From contig SKNG01000323.1 in NCBI GenBank assembly GCA_007120685.1, forward strand, positions 1 to 5,240: a stretch of 5,240 bases of DNA, written 5' to 3'. The notes beneath the pieces were generated by a model. The model made no database searches. It was not told the origin of the DNA and worked only from the letters and a program-made list of their open reading frames with translations. Source of the stretch: Paracoccaceae bacterium. Lineage in GTDB: Bacteria > Pseudomonadota > Alphaproteobacteria > Rhodobacterales > Rhodobacteraceae. Shown piece after piece: positions 1 through 4,071 of the stretch. The position numbers and the translations under genes were made by a program. The first letter of the stretch is position 1, and the number at the start of each line of letters is the position of its first letter.

Positions 1-281
1 CCCTGGCGATGCTGGTGGTGGGCGGCATGCGCAGCCTGGCCGGGGCCGTGGTGGGGGTGGTGGTGGTGACCTCCATCGCCGATATCTTCCGCCGGCTGGA
101 GGCCGGGGTGGATCTGGCGGGGGTGTCGCTTTCCACGCCCACCGGCACGCAGGAGATGTTCCTGGCCGCGCTGATGCTGCTGATCCTGATCTTTCGCAAG
201 GACGGGCTGATGGGCCGGCGCGAGCCGCGCCTGCCGCGCCTGCTGGCCCGCCGCGCGGATACCCGGGCCGCCGGGCGGTGA
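1..281 (+). CDS. Branched-chain amino acid-type ABC transporter permease, C-terminal end (LivM/LivH family), partial
   Basis: The reading frame enters from the left edge (first full codon at base 3) and stops at TGA 279-281, leaving 92 residues. It shows the characteristic family end: a MLVVGGMRSLAGAVVG segment (the conserved glycine-rich 'VGG-G-L-GAVVG' region before the last membrane spans), a loop of about 30 residues, a hydrophobic helix (MFLAALMLLILIF), then FRKDGLMG, matching the family's usual FRP-GL-G ending, and a basic cytoplasmic tail rich in Arg. Members are inner-membrane permeases of the HAAT ABC family, which import branched-chain amino acids, amides or, in some bacteria, aromatic acids. 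The long loop before the last helix looks more LivM-like than LivH-like, but the fragment is too short to be certain. Its substrate cannot be read from this piece. The neighbouring aromatic genes make an aromatic-acid role possible but unproven. Confidence 0.8.
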   Translation, partial: LAMLVVGGMRSLAGAVVGVVVVTSIADIFRRLEAGVDLAGVSLSTPTGTQEMFLAALMLLILIFRKDGLMGRREPRLPRLLARRADTRAAGR

Positions 282-332
282 TGCCATCGCCGGGGCGGGG
301 CGCGTGTCCCGTGCCGTGCAGCGAGATCGGCT

Positions 333-361
333 TTGACATCGTCTCTGACCCCGGCACATCG
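333..361 (+). promoter_or_regulatory. Possible sigma-70 promoter with a perfect -35 box upstream of the VOC gene
   Basis: TTGACA at 333-338 is a perfect -35 hexamer in a GC-rich setting. No good -10 hexamer lies 16-18 bases downstream; the best candidate, ACATCG at 356-361, is poor. The same 8-mer TTGACATC occurs before the dioxygenase gene at 1229-1236. If it is used, the VOC transcript would carry a leader of more than 200 bases containing the palindrome cluster. It could equally be a chance match or the edge of the repeat. Confidence 0.25.
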
Positions 362-416
362 CGTCGAGGTGCCTTGCCTGGTGTCCGTTCCCTCGCAGCG
401 CTCGGGTCGCGCGGGT

Positions 417-462
417 AACGCGCCTTCGAAGGCGCGTTCGAACGGGCTTTCGAAAGCCCGTT
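417..462. repeat. Two tandem perfect 22-base palindromes with 12-base TTCGAA periodicity
   Basis: Bases 417-438 and 441-462 are each perfect 22-base palindromes centred on TTCGAA. The first has arms AACGCGCC/GGCGCGTT and the second AACGGGCT/AGCCCGTT. They are two bases apart, and the junction itself forms a third TTCGAA, so TTCGAA occurs at 425-430, 437-442 and 449-454, exactly 12 bases apart. Flanking GGTAA (414-418) and TTACC (462-466) form an outer inverted pair enclosing the cluster. As RNA or extruded DNA it could form two adjacent hairpins or one long one. No T-run follows, so it is not a standard intrinsic terminator. It resembles REP-like intergenic palindromes; my impression that similar elements are scattered in Rhodobacterales genomes is from memory and not checked. 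Confidence 0.8.
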
Positions 463-573
463 TACCGGCGTCTCCTCGGGTCTTGCGGTCGAATGCGATC
501 GCCTTGCCGTCCCGTGCCCCGCCACTTGCAATGGGGTGCAGGGTGGTTAGGTTCAGGGTCTGACTGGCCATCT

Positions 574-582
574 GGGGAGGGG
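574..582 (+). promoter_or_regulatory. Ribosome binding site of the VOC gene
   Basis: GGGGAGGGG contains the GGAGG core at 576-580, seven bases before ATG 588. It fixes this start over internal ATGs and marks the + strand as the coding strand here. Confidence 0.85.
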
Positions 583-587
583 CACCA

Positions 588-1118
588 ATGACCGTTGCCG
601 GGCTTCATCACGTCGCCTATCGCTGCCGCGACGCCGTGCGCACAACCGATTTCTACAAGCGCTATCTGGGGCTGGATTGCACCATCGCCATTGCCGAGAA
701 CCGCGTGCCGTCAACCGGCGAGTGGTCGCCGCATATCCATATCTTCTTCCAGATGGGCGATGGCAGCTATGTCGCCTTCTTCGAACTGCCCGAAAGCCCC
801 GATATGGGGCATGACCCGGCCACGCCGGCCTGGGTGCAGCATCTGGCGCTGCGGGTGCCGGACATGGCGTCGCTGGAGGCGGTGCGCGACCGGCTGCTGG
901 CCGATGGGCACGAGGTGGTGGGGCCGACCGACCACACCGTCTGCCAGTCGCTCTATTTCTTCGACCCCGACGGGCACCGGCTGGAAGTGGCGGTGGACAC
1001 GATGACACCGGAAATGGCCGAGAAGCTGAGCGCGCAGGCCCCGGCGACACTGGCCGAATGGGGCCGCACCCGCCGCGCGCCGGATGTGGACCCGCTGCAC
1101 GCCAACGCGCGCGGCTGA
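588..1118 (+). CDS. VOC superfamily (glyoxalase/bleomycin resistance/extradiol dioxygenase fold) protein
   Basis: This 176-residue protein has two tandem beta-alpha-beta-beta-beta modules typical of the vicinal oxygen chelate fold. Module 1 (about residues 4-67) opens with LHHVAYRCRD and FYKRYLGL and ends with YVAFFELPE. Module 2 (about 82-137) opens with VQHLALRVPD and ends with YFFDPDGHRLEVAVD. Candidate metal ligands sit at the canonical strand positions: His8, Glu66, His85 and Glu133, a His/Glu/His/Glu set like that of glyoxalase I, so the metal site appears intact. An extra tail of about 40 residues (WGRTRRAPDVDP region) lies beyond the fold. The ATG has a strong GGAGG seven bases away. 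Placement directly before a gentisate-type dioxygenase suggests a role in aromatic catabolism, either as a small ring-cleavage or isomerising enzyme or in detoxifying an intermediate. The exact reaction cannot be read from sequence; the family assignment is firm. Confidence 0.9.
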   Translation: MTVAGLHHVAYRCRDAVRTTDFYKRYLGLDCTIAIAENRVPSTGEWSPHIHIFFQMGDGSYVAFFELPESPDMGHDPATPAWVQHLALRVPDMASLEAVRDRLLADGHEVVGPTDHTVCQSLYFFDPDGHRLEVAVDTMTPEMAEKLSAQAPATLAEWGRTRRAPDVDPLHANARG

Positions 1119-1120
1119 AC

Positions 1121-1136
1121 GGAACGGCGCCGTTCC
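1121..1136. repeat. 16-base perfect palindrome just after the VOC stop codon
   Basis: GGAACGGCGCCGTTCC is perfectly self-complementary and begins two bases after the VOC stop codon. A second short inverted repeat follows: CCCTGC 1156-1161 and GCAGGG 1166-1171 around a GGGG loop. There is no T-run, so termination is doubtful. The sites could be transcript-stabilising hairpins, a weak Rho-assisted terminator or an operator for the dioxygenase promoter downstream. Confidence 0.45.
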
Positions 1137-1228
1137 TGGTCGCCGGCGCCGTGACCCCTGCGGGGGCAGGGAGAAAGGCCGTTGGGCTCGGCCCCAGCTC
1201 GAGGCTTGGCCGCCGGTGAGCGGAATCG

Positions 1229-1257
1229 TTGACATCTAAGAACCTGCCGACTAGCGT
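1229..1257 (+). promoter_or_regulatory. Putative sigma-70 promoter for the dioxygenase-TRAP operon
   Basis: TTGACA at 1229-1234 is a perfect -35 hexamer. After a 17-base spacer comes TAGCGT at 1252-1257, which keeps the TA start and final T of TATAAT. Transcription would begin near 1264, about 50 bases before ATG 1313. Downstream, CCGGT/ACCGG (1268-1272 and 1277-1281) forms a short inverted repeat near the start site, a reasonable operator position. The surrounding ~30 bases are more AT-rich than the genes. The -10 match is only three of six, and alphaproteobacterial promoters are often degenerate. Confidence 0.5.
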
Positions 1258-1286
1258 TCAGCAAAAGCCGGTCCAAACCGGTGGGT

Positions 1287-1307
1287 TGGCCTTCGGCCAG
1301 GGGGAGG
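1287..1307 (+). promoter_or_regulatory. Leader hairpin and ribosome binding site of the dioxygenase gene
   Basis: TGGCC (1287-1291) and GGCCA (1295-1299) form a tight hairpin ending two bases before GGGGAGG (1301-1307). The GGAGG core lies five bases from ATG 1313. This site decides the start: the frame stays open upstream to TTG 1229, but that TTG is the first part of the putative -35 box and has no ribosome binding site. Confidence 0.7.
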
Positions 1308-1312
1308 ACCGG

Positions 1313-2356
1313 ATGTATCCCAAGACCTTGAAACACCCGGCGCTGGCCCCGGCCTATGAGAAGATCGCGGAACTCTCGGCACTGCCCCTGTGGGAAATCC
1401 TGGGCGATGTGGTGGCCGAGGCGCCGACCCCCCTGGGCGTGCCGCATATCTGGCGCTACCAGGAGATGCGCGCGCCGCTTCTTGATGCCGGGCAGCGCAT
1501 TTCGGCGGCCGAGGCCGAGCGCCGCGTGCTGGCGCTGAAGAACCCCGCGCTGCAGCGGCCGGGCATCAGCCAGACGCTGTTTGCCGGGCTGCAACTGGTG
1601 ATGCCGGGCGAGGTGGCGCCGGCCCATCGCCACACCGCCGGCGCGCTGCGCTTCGTGCTGGAAAGCAGCGGCGGCTACACGGCGGTCGAGGGCGAGCGCT
1701 GCGTGATGCGGCGCGGCGATCTGGTCACCACCCCGTCCTGGACCTGGCATGACCATGAAAACACCGGCGACGGCCCGCTGATCTGGCTCGATGGGCTGGA
1801 CGTGCCGATGGTCAATTTCTTCGGCGCCGTCTTTGGCGAGGAACACCCCGGCGACCAGCAGCCGATCCTGCGCCCGGACGACGCCTCGGTCCCGCGCTGG
1901 GGCAGCGGTCTGCGGCCCTATGGCGCGGCGCATGGCAAACCCTGGTCGCCGCTTCTGTCCTACCCCTATGACCGGGCGCGCGCGGCGCTGATGGCCGCCA
2001 GCGCCGGCGACGCGCCGAACCCGCGCCACGGCTTCAAGATGACCTATGCCAACCCGCTCGATGGCGGGCATATCCTGCCCACCATTGCCGCCTTCCTGCA
2101 GCACCTGCCCGCGGGGTTCGAGACCACGCCCTGGCGCACCACCGAGGCGCTGGTCTTTGTCGCGGTCGAGGGCGAGGGCACGGCGCAGATCGGCGATACC
2201 AGCATCGACTTCGGCGAAAACGACGTCTTCGTGGCGCCCAACTGGTCGCCGATCCGGCTGCGCGCGGGGCGCGATACGGTGCTGTTCAGCTTTTCGGACC
2301 GCGCCGCGCAGGAACGGCTGGGGCTGTGGCGGGAGGAAGCGGACGCCACGCCCTGA
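1313..2356 (+). CDS. gtdA: Gentisate 1,2-dioxygenase family bicupin ring-cleavage enzyme
   Basis: This 347-residue cytoplasmic protein has two cupin domains, within the usual length range of gentisate 1,2-dioxygenases. Those enzymes use Fe(II) and O2 to open gentisate between the carboxyl- and hydroxyl-bearing carbons, giving maleylpyruvate. Cupin 1 (about residues 88-165) carries PGEVAPAHRHTAGALRF and PSWTWHDHEN; His105, His107 and His146 are the expected iron ligands and Arg113 the likely carboxylate-binding residue. Cupin 2 (about 270-335) keeps the fold motifs (VAVEGEGTAQIGD, DVFVAPNW) but lacks the HxH pair, with TPWRTTEALV at that place, as is common for the metal-free second domain in the family. 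The start at ATG 1313 is set by GGAGG five bases upstream. Salicylate 1,2-dioxygenase and 1-hydroxy-2-naphthoate dioxygenase share this architecture, so the substrate could be a related ortho-hydroxy aromatic acid. The TRAP genes follow after 67 bases and are probably co-transcribed. Confidence 0.9.
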   Translation: MYPKTLKHPALAPAYEKIAELSALPLWEILGDVVAEAPTPLGVPHIWRYQEMRAPLLDAGQRISAAEAERRVLALKNPALQRPGISQTLFAGLQLVMPGEVAPAHRHTAGALRFVLESSGGYTAVEGERCVMRRGDLVTTPSWTWHDHENTGDGPLIWLDGLDVPMVNFFGAVFGEEHPGDQQPILRPDDASVPRWGSGLRPYGAAHGKPWSPLLSYPYDRARAALMAASAGDAPNPRHGFKMTYANPLDGGHILPTIAAFLQHLPAGFETTPWRTTEALVFVAVEGEGTAQIGDTSIDFGENDVFVAPNWSPIRLRAGRDTVLFSFSDRAAQERLGLWREEADATP

Positions 2357-2383
2357 AGCCCACGACAGGACGACAGGCAATAA

Positions 2384-2417
2384 CGGGGGCGGGGAGGCCC
2401 CCGGCAAAACCGGGAGG
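2384..2417 (+). promoter_or_regulatory. Intercistronic hairpins and ribosome binding site before the TRAP binding protein gene
   Basis: CGGGGG (2384-2389) pairs with CCCCCG (2398-2403) around an 8-base loop. A second stem, CCGG (2401-2404) with CCGG (2410-2413) around CAAAA, shares bases 2401-2403 with the first, so the two are mutually exclusive. The second stem touches the GGAGG at 2413-2417, which sits six bases before ATG 2424. There is no T-run. This may be a stabilising or processing hairpin that raises the binding-protein message over its neighbours, which is common in transporter operons. A regulatory switch is speculation. Confidence 0.4.
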
Positions 2418-2423
2418 AAGAAG

Positions 2424-3476
2424 ATGCGAAACGGAACAACGCGCGGCCGGATCGGGGCCGGCCTGCTGGGGGTGGTGGCCGCCATGGGCATGCTGGTGCA
2501 GCCTGCAAAGGCCGATACCACCCGGCTGACGGTGGCCACCTTCGTCACGCCGATGCACGGCATGTCGCAATGGCTGGAGGACTGGGCAGCGGCGCTGACC
2601 GAGGCCTCGGACGGGCGGCTGGAATTCGAGATCATCCACGGCGCCCAGATGGGCCCGCCGCCGCGCTACTATGACATCGCCCGCAACCAGCAGGCCGATA
2701 TCACCTGGGTGCTGCATGGCGCCACCCCGGGCCGGTTCGAACTGACCGAGGTGTCGAACATGCCGTTCCTGTTCTGCTCGGCCGAACAGGCGACCAGCGT
2801 GGTCAACCACCCCCGCCTGCGCGAGGGTTTCACCGATGCCGAGCATCGCGGGGTCGAGGTGCTGATGGCCTTCGCCCATCCTCCAGGCCAGATCCACATG
2901 GCCGAGGGCGCGATGCGGCGGCTGGAGGATGTGGCCGGCAAGGCGCTGCGCCCGGCCTCGGCCGCGGTGGGCCAGTTGATCGCCGAACTGGGCGCGCGGC
3001 CCGTGGGCCTGCCGCCGACCGAGATGGCCGAGGGGCTGCAGCGCGGCACCATCGACGGCGTGCTGATCGATTATGGCGGCTCCGGCATCGCCTTCCAGCT
3101 TGGGTCGCATCTGGCCTCGGTGACGCATGTGGATGCCTATATCTCCACCTTCGCGCTGGTCGCCAACCCGGACAGCATGGCGGCGCTGGATGACGATCTG
3201 CAGGCGCTGATCCGCGACTCGGTGCAGGGACGCGAGGCCGAGATCGGCGCCATCTGGGACAGCATCGCGGGCGCCGGGCGCGACCGGCTGATCGAGGCCG
3301 GGGTCGAGATGATCGAGATCGAGCCGGCCGAACTGGACCGCCTGCGCGAGGCCGGCGGTCGGGTGACCGAACGCTATGTCGCCGAACTGGACGCCAAGGG
3401 GCAGCCGGGCAACGACGTCTTCGCGCTGCTGCAGGAACTGATCGAAGAGGTCGGCCCGGTCGGTGACGGGTGCTGA
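2424..3476 (+). CDS. dctP: TRAP transporter substrate-binding protein, DctP family
   Basis: This 350-residue secreted protein begins with a clear Sec signal peptide: basic MRNGTTRGR, a hydrophobic core GAGLLGVVAAMGMLV and an AKA cleavage site at 28-30, leaving a mature start at Asp31. The mature part has DctP-family hallmarks: LTVATFVTPMHG near the N-terminus, RYYDIARNQQADITW (81-95), a GRFELTEVSNMPFLF stretch (103-117), GKALRPAS with Arg176 as the likely conserved carboxylate-binding arginine, and ELGARPVGLPPTEMAEGLQRGTIDG (188-212). It would capture an organic acid in the periplasm and deliver it to the DctQM membrane complex. The family binds many carboxylates besides C4 acids; the adjacent ring-cleavage dioxygenase suggests an aromatic or hydroxybenzoate ligand, which is inference. 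ATG 2424 has GGAGG six bases upstream and gives a proper signal peptide. The stop overlaps the next gene. Confidence 0.93.
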   Translation: MRNGTTRGRIGAGLLGVVAAMGMLVQPAKADTTRLTVATFVTPMHGMSQWLEDWAAALTEASDGRLEFEIIHGAQMGPPPRYYDIARNQQADITWVLHGATPGRFELTEVSNMPFLFCSAEQATSVVNHPRLREGFTDAEHRGVEVLMAFAHPPGQIHMAEGAMRRLEDVAGKALRPASAAVGQLIAELGARPVGLPPTEMAEGLQRGTIDGVLIDYGGSGIAFQLGSHLASVTHVDAYISTFALVANPDSMAALDDDLQALIRDSVQGREAEIGAIWDSIAGAGRDRLIEAGVEMIEIEPAELDRLREAGGRVTERYVAELDAKGQPGNDVFALLQELIEEVGPVGDGC

Positions 3477-4015
3477 ACGGGGTGCAGTGGTTGCGCAGGG
3501 CGCTGGTAACAGGGCTGGCGGCGGCGGCATCCACCGTCGCCAGTCTTTGCCTGGCCTTCATTATGCTGTTGACCGTGGCGGATGTGGCGCTGCGCACGAT
3601 CAACCCGTCATGGCGCATCTACGGCATGCTGGATTATATCGAGTTCTCGCTAAGCTGGATGATCTTCCTGGCCATCGCGGTGACCATGCTGGGCCGGTCC
3701 TGGGTGGTGGTGGATCTGGCCGATCTGGCCCTGCCGTCGGTGCTGCGCATCCTGCTGCGGGTGGCCGGGGTGTTGCTGGTGATCGGCGCGCTGGCGCTGG
3801 TGGTCTGGCAGACGGTGACCCCGGCGCTGGACGCGCGCGACTGGGGCGACCGCACGCTGGATCTGGGCTGGCCGAAATTCTGGTACTGGTTGTCGATCTG
3901 GGTGGGGCTGGGCCTGGCGGCGCTGGGCGCCCTGCTGGTGCTGCCGGACGAGGTGTCCGACGCCGCCGCCCGCCCGCCGCCGCCCGGCAGCGGCGACGGC
4001 GCGGGGCGGCTGTGA
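3470..4015 (+). CDS. dctQ: TRAP transporter small membrane subunit, DctQ family
   Basis: This 181-residue inner-membrane protein has four predicted transmembrane helices at about residues 13-38, 56-75, 93-115 and 136-158, the family's normal topology. Family-like features are VADVALRTI after the first helix and the DYIEFSLSWMIFLA start of the second. It pairs with the large DctM subunit in the ion-driven importer. The proposed start is GTG 3470, overlapping the end of the binding-protein gene by seven bases, which suggests translational coupling. No strong ribosome binding site sits at the normal distance, and GTG 3482 in the same frame is an alternative. The C-terminus (about 163-181) is a low-complexity Ala/Pro/Gly tail (AAARPPPPGSGDGAGRL), unlikely to be structured. 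The family call is secure and the start is not. Confidence 0.88.
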   Translation: MLNGVQWLRRALVTGLAAAASTVASLCLAFIMLLTVADVALRTINPSWRIYGMLDYIEFSLSWMIFLAIAVTMLGRSWVVVDLADLALPSVLRILLRVAGVLLVIGALALVVWQTVTPALDARDWGDRTLDLGWPKFWYWLSIWVGLGLAALGALLVLPDEVSDAAARPPPPGSGDGAGRL

Positions 4016-4065
4016 TGCGCCGGGGCGCAGCGGCAGGGTTCCGGGCCGGGGCAGGGGAGGGATAA
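4015..4065 (+). other. 16-codon open frame in the dctQ-dctM gap
   Basis: ATG 4015 overlaps the dctQ stop by one base (TGATG) and reads MRRGAAAGFRAGAGEG to TAA 4063-4065, six bases before the DctM start. The overlap would allow terminating ribosomes to restart here and carry translation up to the next gene. There is no independent ribosome binding site, and the composition is ordinary for GC-rich noncoding sequence, so it may be chance. Not called as a gene. Confidence 0.2.
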
Positions 4066-4071
4066 GGCCCG

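Larger units (their letters stand above)
282..587. other. 306-base intergenic region with repeat and possible promoter
   Basis: This gap separates the permease end from the VOC gene. It contains a TTGACATC box at 333-340, the palindrome cluster at 417-462, an 8-base GCGATCGC palindrome at 496-503 and the VOC ribosome binding site at 574-582. I found no tRNA, classical terminator with a T-run, or convincing protein gene. The plus-strand frame at 333-563 has no ribosome binding site and an Arg/Ser/Pro-rich composition. The minus-strand frame from ATG 571 is discussed with the repeat. The region from about 340 to 571 looks like one unit, possibly a dispersed intergenic element, but its borders cannot be fixed from a single copy. 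Confidence 0.6.

Noticed and set aside
417..462. CRISPR array or intrinsic terminator
   Set aside because: The repeat units are contiguous palindromes without spacers, and no T-run follows the hairpins.
333..563. 76-codon + strand frame in the first intergenic region
   Set aside because: Its start codon is the TTG of the TTGACA box, it has no ribosome binding site, and the Ser/Arg/Pro-rich product looks like a translated repeat.
1..571. Minus-strand frame from ATG 571, open to the left edge, as a real gene
   Set aside because: There is no ribosome binding site before the ATG, and most of it is antisense to the permease end or runs through the palindromes. It is reported as part of the repeat observation only.
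2046..2423. N-terminal extension of the TRAP binding protein into the dioxygenase gene
   Set aside because: It overlaps the dioxygenase in another frame and would bury the signal peptide, whereas ATG 2424 has a good ribosome binding site and a proper signal sequence.
953..2635. 560-codon minus-strand open frame spanning the VOC and dioxygenase genes
   Set aside because: It is antisense to well-recognised proteins, has no ribosome binding site or recognisable motif, and has the His/Arg/Gly/Pro-rich composition typical of shadow frames in GC-rich genomes.
2286..3530. 414-codon minus-strand open frame opposite the TRAP binding protein gene
   Set aside because: It is the antisense shadow of a clear DctP gene, with low-complexity His/Arg/Gln/Gly composition and no family features.
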